This document shows, piece by piece, positions 43,298 through 52,387 of a stretch of 64,000 nucleotides of DNA. The DNA is taken from positions 1,984,001-2,048,000 of the forward strand of contig NZ_BAAACF010000001.1 of NCBI RefSeq assembly GCF_039521365.1, read 5' to 3'. Origin of the DNA: Clostridium_AW malenominatum. GTDB lineage: Bacteria > Bacillota > Clostridia > Clostridiales > Clostridiaceae. Under the pieces are notes generated by a model. That model did no database searches and was not told where the DNA came from. It saw only the letters and a list, made by a program, of their open reading frames with translations. The position numbers were made by a program, and so were the translations under genes. The first letter of the stretch is position 1. Each line of letters starts with the position of its first letter.

Positions 43298-44110
43298 TTA
43301 TAATTTTTTTATTGGTATTTGTATTTCACTTAAATAGTCCTCTGTATTTTTTTCATTCCAAGGTCCTTTTATAGCAACTTGACGTGGATTTCCACACATA
43401 CTGTATCCATTTTCCTCAATCCAGTTTGCTAGGAAATTATATGCTCCTGCTAAATTAGAATAATCCCCTGGAACTAATATACTAACAGCTTGCTCAACAG
43501 CTTCAGTCTCCTTGAATATGAATTCATTCTCATCCTCCATAAGTGTACTAACACCCATTAATACCTCTACGTCAACATCACCTTTTTTATGCCCTTCATC
43601 GTAATAGGTAGCATAAGCAATGTCATTACAAGGAATATTTTTTCTCATTACATATTCACTCAATCTTTCCCAAAGCATGCCTTCTGCATTATAAGCTGGT
43701 ATAAGATCTCTTAAAGAGATAACTTTATAGCTAGGTAGTGATTTTAATTTAACATTATATTTCATATTAACTCTCTCCTTTTTCATATTCTTAATTGTGG
43801 AGTTAATTTTTTCAAGTCTTATTCCCTCAGCTCTTATATTATTCTTAATTTCTTCACTTTTCATCTTTAAAATGTCTTCTAGCTTTTCTTCAGATTTTTC
43901 TTTCATAAACGCTGCTATATCCGCTACATTAAACCCCATATCTCTCAATGATACTATTAGGTTAATATCTGAAATCTGTTTTGCAGAATAATATCTATAT
44001 CCTGTGAAGTCATCAATTTCAGCAGGCTTAAAAAGCCCAACTTCATCATAATATCTGAGCATACGTACAGACACTTTGATCAATTTAGAAAAGTCTCCTA
44101 TCTTGAACAT
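43298..44110 (-). CDS. MerR-family regulator with GyrI-like effector domain
   Basis: The 270-residue product has the MerR N-terminal domain (MFKIGDFSKLIKVSVRMLRY, GYRYYSAKQISDINLIVSLR), a coiled-coil linker and a C-terminal GyrI/AraC-effector-like domain (VSILVPGDYSNLAGAYNFLA, IPIKKL end) as in BmrR-type multidrug sensors. It probably senses a hydrophobic compound. No target gene is adjacent. The ATG at 44110 follows TAGGAG. Confidence 0.9.
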   Translation of the reverse strand: MFKIGDFSKLIKVSVRMLRYYDEVGLFKPAEIDDFTGYRYYSAKQISDINLIVSLRDMGFNVADIAAFMKEKSEEKLEDILKMKSEEIKNNIRAEGIRLEKINSTIKNMKKERVNMKYNVKLKSLPSYKVISLRDLIPAYNAEGMLWERLSEYVMRKNIPCNDIAYATYYDEGHKKGDVDVEVLMGVSTLMEDENEFIFKETEAVEQAVSILVPGDYSNLAGAYNFLANWIEENGYSMCGNPRQVAIKGPWNEKNTEDYLSEIQIPIKKL

Positions 44111-44212
44111 AAAATCAACTCCTATAAATTTATGCCATTCGAATGACATCTTTAGAATAATGCCTACCACCATGTGAGAGTCAATATCAAATTTATAAAT
44201 TATTTCATCCTT

Positions 44213-45286
44213 CTACTCCGTATACCCCATCAACTCCTCAAACACCGCCCTTGCGCCCTTACCCCAATTCTTATCCTCAGCATATTTTCTTCCTATCCAT
44301 AGAAAAGGCTCTTTGTCCTCTGGTCTATTTTGTGATAAATTAATCACAGTTCTAGAGGCAATTCTTGCGGCATCATTTATATCTGTGTTATACTCCATCC
44401 AGCTATGAAATACATTAAAGGGATTATTAGCTATTTTATTAGCATCCTTATGGCTTTTAGGTACAAAACTTTGTTCCTGGCCAGTTATAGAAAAGAGTAC
44501 AATAGGATTTAAGTTAAACTCTTCTGCTACAGAAACTATGGTGGAGAAATAGGGTTCTTCAGCTAAAAGGGATTCTCTCTTCTTTAAAAACTCTTTTAGC
44601 TTTTCTTCATCTATTTCTTTATATCTCATATATTCAGGAAGGTGTAAATTAGGATGTTTAGTTGAAGTGTTTTCTTTTTTATCTGATTCAATAACATAAT
44701 TCTCTTCTTTATTTTGATTCTGCTTATTTATATAAACTCCTCTACCTACATAATATAAAGGTATAATAAAAATAGCCATAAGGGCTATGCATAAAGTTTT
44801 TTTAAAGTTTTTCTTATAAGCTACAGGGGCTTCAATGCTTACTTCACTTTCAATATTCAACTCTTCTTCTACGGTAACATCAGAATCTATTTCTTTAAAT
44901 CCTAGGGTTTCCAAATGGGTGCTGATATCTTCATTTGTGATTTGAACCTCTCCATTTGAATATACCAAGTCCCTTAGTTCCTTTGTAAAGTCCTTGATTA
45001 TCTTTTCCTCCCTTATGCAAGCTTCAAAAATATCACAAAGGGTGATTGAAATCTTATCCTTCCCAAAGGTATTTTTTATTACATTATCTTTAACAGATCC
45101 CTTCAAATCTTCCGGTAATCCTTCCAATTTGTTATAGATAACTTTATCAATAGCATCTAAAAGTATTACTTCATTTTCCGCTTCATGATTCTCAGGATAT
45201 TTTTTATGAATATAATTCTTAATATTTGCCATATCACTTTTATTTAAAATCTTAATTTTATCTAATTCACTTAAAACACTTTTCAT
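44213..45286 (-). CDS. Membrane-anchored lysozyme/glucosaminidase-like protein
   Basis: The 357-residue product has a soluble N-terminal part (~160 residues), one membrane helix (LCIALMAIFIIPLYYVGRGV), a charged linker, and a C-terminal lysozyme-like domain with SVAEEFNLNPIVLFSITGQE, NNPFNVFHSWMEY and KNWGKGARAVFEELMG. This resembles peptidoglycan-cleaving glucosaminidase domains, with Glu in GQEQSF as the likely acid. It may act in spore or cell-wall turnover. The ATG at 45286 follows AAGTGG. A partial copy of its 3' end survives at 53230-53331. Confidence 0.72.
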   Translation of the reverse strand: MKSVLSELDKIKILNKSDMANIKNYIHKKYPENHEAENEVILLDAIDKVIYNKLEGLPEDLKGSVKDNVIKNTFGKDKISITLCDIFEACIREEKIIKDFTKELRDLVYSNGEVQITNEDISTHLETLGFKEIDSDVTVEEELNIESEVSIEAPVAYKKNFKKTLCIALMAIFIIPLYYVGRGVYINKQNQNKEENYVIESDKKENTSTKHPNLHLPEYMRYKEIDEEKLKEFLKKRESLLAEEPYFSTIVSVAEEFNLNPIVLFSITGQEQSFVPKSHKDANKIANNPFNVFHSWMEYNTDINDAARIASRTVINLSQNRPEDKEPFLWIGRKYAEDKNWGKGARAVFEELMGYTE

Positions 45287-45361
45287 AAAATCCACTTCAA
45301 TACCTATATTTTCATATTGATTATTTATCGTCTATATTGTAAAAATCTTTATAATGCTGAG

Positions 45362-45392
45362 AAAAACCCATGCAATAACTGCATAGGCTTTT
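45362..45392. terminator. Terminator between lysozyme-like and pirin genes
   Basis: AAAACCCATGCA ... TGCATAGGCTTTT, an imperfect stem (one mismatch) 18 bases past the pirin stop codon, so it closes the pirin gene. Confidence 0.65.
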
Positions 45393-45409
45393 ATAAATGA
45401 ACTTTCGCG

Positions 45410-46111
45410 TTAATCTTCTTTACTCATTTCTAAAATTAATATATGGGAAGTTTCTTTCCCCTTAATTAAAATATCTTCCTCAACTATTTCCATTCCATCT
45501 CTTTCATTTAATTCAATTTCATTAATTAGTGAATTTCCTTCTATTTGAACTAAATAAGCCTGTCTTCCTTCCTTAACTGGAAAGCTAATTTCTTCTCCTT
45601 TTCGGAGTTCTAAGGAATAAATATTTACATCCTGATTTATCTTTATTGGCGCATCCCCATCTTTGCTTGACACCATATGAAGCCATTTGTTTTCTCTATC
45701 CTTCCAATTAAATCTGTAATCTCCATAGTTAGGTTCATATCCTTTTTTATCAGGGTAAATCCATATCTGTAGAAGTCTCGCTGTATCCTCTCCAAGGTTA
45801 TGCTCACTATGATAAACTCCTGTTCCTGCACTCATGTATTGAACATGGCCACGGGTTATAGTGTTTTTATTGCCCATGCTATCTCCATGAGTAAGTTCTC
45901 CATCTATAACATATGATACTATTTCCATATCTCTATGAGGGTGAGTATCGAACCCAGTATTAGATTGAATTAAATCATCATTTATAACTCTTAAAACTCC
46001 AAAGTTTATATTGTCTGGATTATAATACTCTGCAAAGGAAAAGTGAAATTTACTTCTTAACCATCCAAGATTACTACTACCCATATTTTTGCTTTCTATT
46101 TTTCTTAACAT
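45410..46111 (-). CDS. Pirin-family protein
   Basis: The 233-residue product has the pirin bicupin layout with the metal ligands in THPHRDMEIVSYVIDGELTH and HVQYMSAGTGVYHSEHN, followed by ARLLQIWIYPDKKGYEP. Bacterial pirins are iron-binding proteins, some with quercetinase activity, others with regulatory roles. An HxlR-type regulator gene lies upstream on the same strand across ~165 bases. AGGAGTG precedes the ATG. Confidence 0.9.
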   Translation of the reverse strand: MLRKIESKNMGSSNLGWLRSKFHFSFAEYYNPDNINFGVLRVINDDLIQSNTGFDTHPHRDMEIVSYVIDGELTHGDSMGNKNTITRGHVQYMSAGTGVYHSEHNLGEDTARLLQIWIYPDKKGYEPNYGDYRFNWKDRENKWLHMVSSKDGDAPIKINQDVNIYSLELRKGEEISFPVKEGRQAYLVQIEGNSLINEIELNERDGMEIVEEDILIKGKETSHILILEMSKED

Positions 46112-46250
46112 CTATATCACTCCTATTAAATATTCATCTATACTTCAATAAAACTAATTTACATTTTATATTTAGTTACTTTTAGTAACCTTCTTTAAAA
46201 TTATTATTACATAATAGTAATTATTAGTCAAGAGTTTTTAGAAATAAAAA

Positions 46251-46279
46251 AGAATCCCCTTAAATTTAAAGGAGATTCT
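46251..46279 (-). terminator. Terminator after the HxlR-family gene
   Basis: AGAATCCCCTT ... AAGGAGATTCT, an imperfect stem overlapping the HxlR stop region with a T-rich tail on the minus strand. Confidence 0.65.
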
Positions 46280-46586
46280 AATTCCACTTTTCCGCCCATT
46301 TTTGAATTTCATCCATAACCCCTTCCAGGTCATGGCCTTTTTCTGTAAGCTCATATTCTATACGTACAGGGGTTTCTGGATAAACCCTTCTAATAACAAT
46401 TCCCTGGCTTTCTAATTCTTTAAATCTTTCTGTAAGCATGCGAGCGCTCATATTAGGAATGGCATCTGCTATATCAGAAAAACGCTTTTTGCCACTGAGT
46501 AATGTCCTTATAATTAGTCCAGTCCATCTCTTTCCTAATAATTCAAAAGCATTTTCAAACTTTGGGCACATATGATATTTTTCCAT
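46278..46586 (-). CDS. HxlR-family winged-helix regulator
   Basis: The 102-residue product has the HxlR signature: an N-terminal Cys (MEKYHMCPKFENAFELLGKR), WTGLIIRTLLSGKKRFSDIA and MSARMLTERFKELESQGIV. Cys7 matches the redox-sensing cysteine of YodB/HypR-like members that react with quinones or disulfide stress. It probably controls its own gene or the pirin gene downstream. GGTGAGTG precedes the ATG; a GTG two codons earlier is an alternative. Confidence 0.9.
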   Translation of the reverse strand: MEKYHMCPKFENAFELLGKRWTGLIIRTLLSGKKRFSDIADAIPNMSARMLTERFKELESQGIVIRRVYPETPVRIEYELTEKGHDLEGVMDEIQKWAEKWN

Positions 46587-46651
46587 ATTCACTCACCACC
46601 CACCTAAATTCTATCATAGTAACTTTAAAAAAGTAAGTGGGTTGCATTTTA

Positions 46652-47377
46652 TTATAGAGATTTTTTATATTTTTTATAGCAATCTAAACTTGAAATAATA
46701 CTAGAAGCACCTAAAATTATAAAAAATATTGCAAAATATTTTTTATCAATCAAATTTAATATTCCCAAAGCTAAAAATCCAGCCCCTGTAAATGCATTTA
46801 CTTTCCACAAACTTTTGCTATTCATTGTTTCACTATTACACTTGCCGTATTTTTTTATTTGCCTGATTCTAGAATTATACATTAAGTAAGGCATAAAATT
46901 AAAAACAAACACAACCATATCAATTATTAATAATCCTAAGATAATCAGAAAAATAGGCCTTATGAAAATTACGGAAAGAGTTAACAAACCAATTAGCACT
47001 ACAGCTATTATTAAAGAATAAAGGGTTCCCCTTCTTGTTCCATTTCTTATACTTGTGTATTTATCTATTTCTGATTGACTATCACTATAAATAGGTTTAG
47101 TGCCAGTTGGTGCTGAAAAAATGTGCATTTGGTTTCCTATAGAAATAACAAGGTCCCATCCTGCTTCTTTAAATAAAGTAAAATATTCTTCATCTGCCTC
47201 CATTTGATAATCTAAGCTATATACTATATCTTGAGGTTTATCTTTTTTTAATTTATAAAAAAAACCTCCTACTATGTCTTCTAATATCCACCCTTGTCTT
47301 GCATAATTTTTTAGCTTTTCCATATCACTTTCTTCGCTAAAGGCAAAGCCACTAATCATTACATATTTACTTTTCAT
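46652..47377 (-). CDS. DUF2812-domain membrane protein
   Basis: The 241-residue product has the DUF2812 N-terminal domain (KYVMISGFAFSEESDMEKL, WILEDIVGGFFYKLKKDKP, YFTLFKEAGWDLV) and four C-terminal membrane helices. PadR regulators commonly sit next to DUF2812 genes, and here the PadR gene is 15 bases upstream on the same strand. Function unknown, possibly stress-related sensing. GGGGAG precedes the ATG. Confidence 0.88.
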   Translation of the reverse strand: MKSKYVMISGFAFSEESDMEKLKNYARQGWILEDIVGGFFYKLKKDKPQDIVYSLDYQMEADEEYFTLFKEAGWDLVISIGNQMHIFSAPTGTKPIYSDSQSEIDKYTSIRNGTRRGTLYSLIIAVVLIGLLTLSVIFIRPIFLIILGLLIIDMVVFVFNFMPYLMYNSRIRQIKKYGKCNSETMNSKSLWKVNAFTGAGFLALGILNLIDKKYFAIFFIILGASSIISSLDCYKKYKKSL

Positions 47378-47392
47378 GAATACTCCCCTTTT

Positions 47393-47713
47393 CTACTCCA
47401 AAAAATTCTCAGCAAATTTAATCATCTGTCTTTTACGCTCAATTTCTTTTATAAGCATCTCTCGCCCTTTATCTGTTATCTTATATACCTTTTTATTTTC
47501 ATCTGTGTGTGAATTTAACTCCACTAAATCTGCTGCTAAAAGCTTTTTAAGTGTTGTATAAAGTGTTGCAGGACCCATAACAACTTCATTGTTAGTAAAT
47601 TTCTCAATGGTTTTCATAATTAAATATCCGTGCTTTTCCTCAATAACACTAGATAAAATGTAAAAAGCAGAGTCCGTTAGTTCTCCAATATCAATAGAAT
47701 CTTTTCTTGCCAT
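47393..47713 (-). CDS. PadR-family transcriptional regulator
   Basis: The 106-residue product has the PadR winged helix (LTDSAFYILSSVIEEKHGYL, GPATLYTTLKKLLAADLVEL, YKITDKGREMLIKEIERKR). The ATG at 47713 follows GGAAGGAAAG. Two palindromic operators lie 26 to 76 bases upstream, so it is almost certainly autoregulated together with the DUF2812 gene. Confidence 0.92.
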   Translation of the reverse strand: MARKDSIDIGELTDSAFYILSSVIEEKHGYLIMKTIEKFTNNEVVMGPATLYTTLKKLLAADLVELNSHTDENKKVYKITDKGREMLIKEIERKRQMIKFAENFLE

Positions 47714-47738
47714 AACACTTTCCTTCCTATTTTCTATA

Positions 47739-47789
47739 TATATCATTTAATGATATATCATTAAATATAATATATCATTAAATGATATA
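47739..47789 (-). promoter_or_regulatory. Tandem PadR operators upstream of padR-DUF2812
   Basis: TATATCATTTAATGATATA at 47739-47757 and its reverse complement TATATCATTAAATGATATA at 47771-47789 are 19-bp palindromes broken only at the centre. A half-site ATATCATTAAATA lies between them. The layout fits cooperative dimer binding of the PadR protein encoded just downstream. Confidence 0.8.
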
Positions 47790-47862
47790 GTTGTAAACTG
47801 TTTTTTTACTGTTTTCTCATAAACCTTAGCTTTTATCTTCACCTCATAATGTCTTAAATAAG

Positions 47863-47901
47863 ATAGGTGGATTACATTTCTGAGTGTAACCCGCCTATTT
47901 T
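47863..47901 (-). terminator. Terminator after the radical SAM gene
   Basis: ATAGGTGGATTACA ... TGTAACCCGCCTAT, an imperfect 14-bp stem ten bases past the radical SAM stop codon, with T-rich flanks. Confidence 0.78.
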
Positions 47902-47910
47902 ATTTAAATG

Positions 47911-49188
47911 CTATTTATGCAAATCCCTATAGTATTTTGGATATTTATCACTTTTATTTTTATTACAAATACTCATTGCCTTTTCCTTATTAAGTGGCAG
48001 CGCACCTTCTGCTTGCTTAAATACTTCTTTATTCACCTTCTGAGCAAAGCACCCTATTTTGGGTTTACCAATATAATTGTTCATTTCAATCCAAAGCCTT
48101 TTTATAGATTCTTCTTTTACATTTCCAAAACTCATAGGTACAAAATCACAAGGATACAATTCTCCTGAAGAAGATATATAAGAATGTTGGTTCCCTGCAC
48201 CACAACCAAATTTAGCTTCACTTTCTGTATATGCAAAAGTTGTGATCTTGGGTAAATCACTTCTTTTATTTGCCTTATGTTGTATTTTTATAAGCTTCTC
48301 TCTATCACTCTCATTATAAAGAAAATTGTTTAATTGCTTTTCAGTTAGAAGATTTCCACTTAGTATAGGTTCCAGTATCTTTACTTCATGGGCACCATTA
48401 TCTTTAGCCAACTTAAATAATTTAAACAGCTTTTCCTCCTCTAAATTTTCCTTTGATATAACGGTTTGTGCCATAGTATATAGTCCTACCTTATTTGCAT
48501 TCCTCAGTGCCTCTAGCGCATAATCAAAAGCATTTTCATTATTTCTATTCTTATTATGTGTATCTTTATCATAAGAATCTAAGCTTATGCCTATACTAAA
48601 TAGGCCGCTATCTTTTAACTTTTTTGCTTTCTCATAGCTTAAATTAAAGCCACTAGTAAATAGAACTGTCGTGCTTCTAATATCTATAGACTTTATAATA
48701 TCAAATATATCCTCACGTATCAGGGGCTCTCCTCCTGTTATTCCGATAATAGGGATACTCATATCTTGAAGCTCCCCAATAACCTTAATCCATTCCTCCT
48801 TTGTCAACTCCTTTTCTGCTGTCCTATTTTTTGCACTGCAATAAATACAATTATTATGACATTTATTTGTTATACATAAGTACATAGATATAGGTGCAGT
48901 CCTTTTAGCATATATTTGCTTTGTAAAAATATTTATAGGTTCATCTACCGCTAAAATATTTTGTATAAAGGATTTAGATGGAAAAGGCGGAAAAAAGGTG
49001 CTCAATATATACTTATCCTCATGCTTCACTATCTTCTCTCCCTTTAAAATACCCTTCATCATTTTTATGTATTTTAATAGGGTGAATTGCTTGTCTTCTT
49101 TTAAAATGTTGTAAATCTCTAATAGACTCTTTAGAACATTTTTATCAAAAGCCATTTTTGTCATGATTTTTAAATTATTAATACTCAT
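47911..49188 (-). CDS. Radical SAM/SPASM maturase-like enzyme
   Basis: The 425-residue product carries the [4Fe-4S] motif C110-x3-C114-x2-C117 (ITNKCHNNCIYCSAKNR), GGEPLIREDIFDII for SAM binding, and a C-terminal SPASM-like region with FGCGAGNQHSYISSSG, ELYPCDFVP and a late Cys (KIGCFAQ). The class installs radical-based modifications on peptides or other substrates. Two SAM methyltransferase genes precede it in the same operon (7 bases to the next). No precursor peptide was found, so the substrate is open. Confidence 0.87.
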   Translation of the reverse strand: MSINNLKIMTKMAFDKNVLKSLLEIYNILKEDKQFTLLKYIKMMKGILKGEKIVKHEDKYILSTFFPPFPSKSFIQNILAVDEPINIFTKQIYAKRTAPISMYLCITNKCHNNCIYCSAKNRTAEKELTKEEWIKVIGELQDMSIPIIGITGGEPLIREDIFDIIKSIDIRSTTVLFTSGFNLSYEKAKKLKDSGLFSIGISLDSYDKDTHNKNRNNENAFDYALEALRNANKVGLYTMAQTVISKENLEEEKLFKLFKLAKDNGAHEVKILEPILSGNLLTEKQLNNFLYNESDREKLIKIQHKANKRSDLPKITTFAYTESEAKFGCGAGNQHSYISSSGELYPCDFVPMSFGNVKEESIKRLWIEMNNYIGKPKIGCFAQKVNKEVFKQAEGALPLNKEKAMSICNKNKSDKYPKYYRDLHK

Positions 49189-49194
49189 TGATTC

Positions 49195-50058
49195 CTATTC
49201 CTTTCTAAAAATACCATATGCAAATTTATGATTTATCTCGTAAGCTCCATTTTTATGCTTTTCTTTTTTTATTTTTTCAATTATGGAGGGTTTAACTTCA
49301 TCGTAGTTCTTAAAGATTTTCCTAGTTCCCGCTGCTGCCCCAGTTACGTTTAGCCACTGTAAAAGTTCCTCTGGCTCTTTAAAACTAAAGAATGCCTCAC
49401 CTTCCTCTACTTCTAAAGCTTTAAATCTGTATTTATTACACCATTTAACTAGCCCTTTTTTTCCTTTTGGTAAATTTAGTTTTATATCCATGGGTTTAAT
49501 TACTTCCTTTTGCTTCTCGCTCATAACCTTCAAAAAAATACTTTCTATTTTATCCAATGTTCCTTCAACATTTGTGATTATTGCTAATATACCTCCTGGT
49601 TTTAAAATCCTATTAAAAAGCATTAATAGTTCATTATGATCAAAATAAGAAAGAGCCCAGCCAAAAAATATAACATCATATTTTTCATTAGTAGTTTCTA
49701 AAAATTCAATACCATCACTCTGAATAGCTGTTACTCTAGGATCATTCATATCCAAAAGTTTCTCAAGCATTTTATTTGACTGATCTACAGAAGTAATTTT
49801 ATATTTTACGGATTTATTTAATAAAGCTTTTGTTATATAGCCTGTTCCACAAGCAAAATCAAGTATTCTTAGTTCTTTATCTATTTCTATGTATTTTGAA
49901 TGAATAATATTATCCGTATATCTACCCATCTCTTTAAGCCAATAATGATAGGTGCCTGAAACTTTATCATACTCTCCTCTGTAATCTTCTCTATTTACCA
50001 CTTCTTTTTTTATAAGCTTATATCCAAGCTTTAAGTAAAACCATACTTTACTTATCAT
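49195..50058 (-). CDS. Class I SAM-dependent methyltransferase (larger)
   Basis: The 287-residue product has the Rossmann methyltransferase motifs: motif I (LRILDFACGTGYITKALLN), the acidic TSVDQSNKMLEKLLD, and motif IV near YDVIFFGWALSYFDHNELL, then FNRILKPGGILAI. Its first codon overlaps the end of the 193-residue methyltransferase gene by four bases (ATGA). It probably acts on the product of the operon's pathway. Confidence 0.9.
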   Translation of the reverse strand: MISKVWFYLKLGYKLIKKEVVNREDYRGEYDKVSGTYHYWLKEMGRYTDNIIHSKYIEIDKELRILDFACGTGYITKALLNKSVKYKITSVDQSNKMLEKLLDMNDPRVTAIQSDGIEFLETTNEKYDVIFFGWALSYFDHNELLMLFNRILKPGGILAIITNVEGTLDKIESIFLKVMSEKQKEVIKPMDIKLNLPKGKKGLVKWCNKYRFKALEVEEGEAFFSFKEPEELLQWLNVTGAAAGTRKIFKNYDEVKPSIIEKIKKEKHKNGAYEINHKFAYGIFRKE

Positions 50059-50636
50059 CTTTTTTCTCCTACAAATATAAAATAATATCCCTTTTCATAA
50101 ACCTTTTCTATATAAAAATATTTCTCTAATAAATTCCCAACTTCATCTTTAGTTCTAAAAAATAATCCTCCAAAAAGAATAAATTCAAATGCCCTTAGTA
50201 ACTTTGTTTTTATATGTTTTCTATGAAAATCCAGCAAAACTATCTTTCCACCATACTTTAATATCCTATTTATTTCAACTATAAGGTCTTTTTGCTCTTT
50301 GATATGATGGAAAACATCACTCAATATTACTATATCAACAGAGTCGTCCTCAAATGGAGTTTTCAGAGCATTCCCCCTTATGCACATCAAATTTTCTCCC
50401 TGCTTTACCATTGAAAGCATCCTCTCACTTTCATCAAGAACATATACCCTCTTACAACTATTACAAATATACTGAGCTAATCTTCCAGTACCCCCACCTA
50501 TATCTACAACCACATCATGTTCATCAATATTTGCAGCTGCCTTTACTTCTTCATGCTTATATAAATTAAACATAGCCATAAATTTATCATAATACTTGTA
50601 CACCTTATCAAAATCATTTATCTCTTTCATAAACAC
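50055..50636 (-). CDS. Class I SAM-dependent methyltransferase (smaller)
   Basis: The 193-residue product has methyltransferase motif I (HDVVVDIGGGTGRLAQYIC), the acidic RVYVLDESERMLSMV, and a motif IV segment (DSVDIVILSDVFHHIKE). It resembles UbiE/Coq5-like methyltransferases. It opens the operon with the larger methyltransferase and the radical SAM enzyme. The ATG codon follows GGGGAGAG. Confidence 0.9.
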   Translation of the reverse strand: MFMKEINDFDKVYKYYDKFMAMFNLYKHEEVKAAANIDEHDVVVDIGGGTGRLAQYICNSCKRVYVLDESERMLSMVKQGENLMCIRGNALKTPFEDDSVDIVILSDVFHHIKEQKDLIVEINRILKYGGKIVLLDFHRKHIKTKLLRAFEFILFGGLFFRTKDEVGNLLEKYFYIEKVYEKGYYFIFVGEKR

Positions 50637-50709
50637 CCTCTCCCCAGTAATTAATATTGTAAGTCATTATTTAATTACTTTTTTACCTTATTATACCTTA
50701 GTTGCATAT

Positions 50710-51555
50710 TTATACTTGTGAAAGTATACCAACAAAATTATTAATTGGATGATTTATATTTGAATCATTTCGTTTGATAAAATATATTATTAGCTTGTTA
50801 AATTCATTAGATAACTCATGAATATATAATCTGTCGTTATTTTTTATCACACTTTTTGGCAATAGCGATATACCCATGCCATTTGCTACACACTTAATAA
50901 TAGCTTCTAAAGAATCAAACTCAATAATTCTACTTGGAGTTCCTTTATTTACAACAATCCACTTTTCCAATATTGCCCGATAAGGACAATCCATATTATT
51001 GCTTATAATAATAGGTCTTTCCATCAAGTCATCTATTTTTTTAATATCTATAGAAGATATAACTGCTAGCTCTTCTATAAATGTAAAAAACGAAACAACA
51101 TTGTGATGTAAGTATTGAACATTAGTAAATGCACCATCCAGCTCTCCATTAAGGACTTGCTCTATCAAATTTTTTTGAATATCTGTTTTTAAAGCAACTG
51201 ATACATTAGGATATTTTTTAGAATATCTACTTAACCATTTAGGTACTACTGAGGCTGCTATTGTTTGAGTTGCACCTATTCTTAAAGAGTTATTAGAATT
51301 ATTATCCTTAAAAGCTGCTTCAGCTTCGTTAAGTAATCTAATAATCTGTTCTGCATATACAAGCAACTTTTCACCACTAGAAGTCAGTGTAACGCCTTTA
51401 TTATGTCTTAATACCAAAGTAGTTCCCAACTCTTTCTCAAGCATTTGAATACGCAATGTTACATTAGACTGAACATACCCCATCCTTAAAGCTGCTTTTG
51501 AAATAGACCTTTCATATGCAACCATTTGAAATATTCGCAAATCATTACTTTCCAT
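50710..51555 (-). CDS. LysR-family regulator, divergent from DUF4865 gene
   Basis: The 281-residue product has the LysR helix-turn-helix (NDLRIFQMVAYERSISKAAL, LRIQMLEKELGTTLVLRHNK) and an effector domain with SLRIGATQTIAASVVPKWLS and ANGMGISLLPKSVI. It is transcribed away from the DUF4865 gene across 190 bases and probably controls it, a pairing seen elsewhere in Firmicutes. The ATG at 51555 follows GAAGGGA. Confidence 0.9.
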   Translation of the reverse strand: MESNDLRIFQMVAYERSISKAALRMGYVQSNVTLRIQMLEKELGTTLVLRHNKGVTLTSSGEKLLVYAEQIIRLLNEAEAAFKDNNSNNSLRIGATQTIAASVVPKWLSRYSKKYPNVSVALKTDIQKNLIEQVLNGELDGAFTNVQYLHHNVVSFFTFIEELAVISSIDIKKIDDLMERPIIISNNMDCPYRAILEKWIVVNKGTPSRIIEFDSLEAIIKCVANGMGISLLPKSVIKNNDRLYIHELSNEFNKLIIYFIKRNDSNINHPINNFVGILSQV

Positions 51556-51746
51556 AGTTTTATTCCCTTCTTTGCTTTGCAATAATTATAATTTTAGCAT
51601 ATTTCTATTATTAGTACTCATTTATATTGGTATTATTTTGATTAATATCTACTATGATTTATAACTATTATTCATATGGTTTAGAAGGATATATAATAAA
51701 TCTAAAGATAGTTGTAAAAAATATAAAATAGAGGAGTGATTATCAA

Positions 51747-52286
51747 ATGATAGCATCACAATACAAGATCACATTACCAAGTGATTACGATATGAATATA
51801 ATCAAAGACAGGGTAAAAAATAACGGTTATAAAACTGATGGATTTGAGAGTTTAAGGTTTAAAATGTATCTAATAACTGAAAAAGGGCAAAATAACAATT
51901 TACAGAATAGTTATTGTCCTTTATATCTTTGGGAATATAGCGATGGGTTGAACAAGTTCTTATTTAATGGATTCTATGATAATATAATAACTTCTTTTGG
52001 ATGGCAGCAAGTAAATATAGGAATACCTTTAATTGATACAACAACAGTTAAAATTACAGATATGAAATATCTATTTGAGACCACAGGGGATATTGAGCCG
52101 AGATTTAGTTTAAATAACTTAAAAGATAGAATAAAAGAAGAACTCCCAAGAATTGATGATGCAGAATATATAGTTATATATAATCCAGATAAGTGGAAAT
52201 ATGCTGTATTTTACTTTATAGATGATTTAAACAAAGTAAAATCAGAAAAAGGGGCAATTTATGATATACTTCATATATCACAGTAA
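51747..52286 (+). CDS. DUF4865-family protein
   Basis: The 179-residue product starts MIASQYKITLPSDYDMNIIK, the hallmark of DUF4865, with YLWEYSDGLNKFLFNGFYDN in the middle and INTG-like IGIPLIDTTTVKI. The family has a dimeric alpha/beta barrel-like fold and unknown function, often next to LysR regulators as here. AGGAGTG precedes the ATG. Confidence 0.88.
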   Translation: MIASQYKITLPSDYDMNIIKDRVKNNGYKTDGFESLRFKMYLITEKGQNNNLQNSYCPLYLWEYSDGLNKFLFNGFYDNIITSFGWQQVNIGIPLIDTTTVKITDMKYLFETTGDIEPRFSLNNLKDRIKEELPRIDDAEYIVIYNPDKWKYAVFYFIDDLNKVKSEKGAIYDILHISQ

Positions 52287-52337
52287 CCCTCCTCTACCAC
52301 AGGATTATTACTCTATATTTTAATAGAATCAAAACAA

Positions 52338-52372
52338 GAGAAGTGCAGATAAATACAAAATCTACATTTCTC
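52338..52372. terminator. Bidirectional terminator between DUF4865 and carbonic-anhydrase-like genes
   Basis: GAGAAGTGCAGAT ... ATCTACATTTCTC, an imperfect 13-bp stem between convergent genes. Confidence 0.7.
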
Positions 52373-52387
52373 CCTTATAATTTTTAT

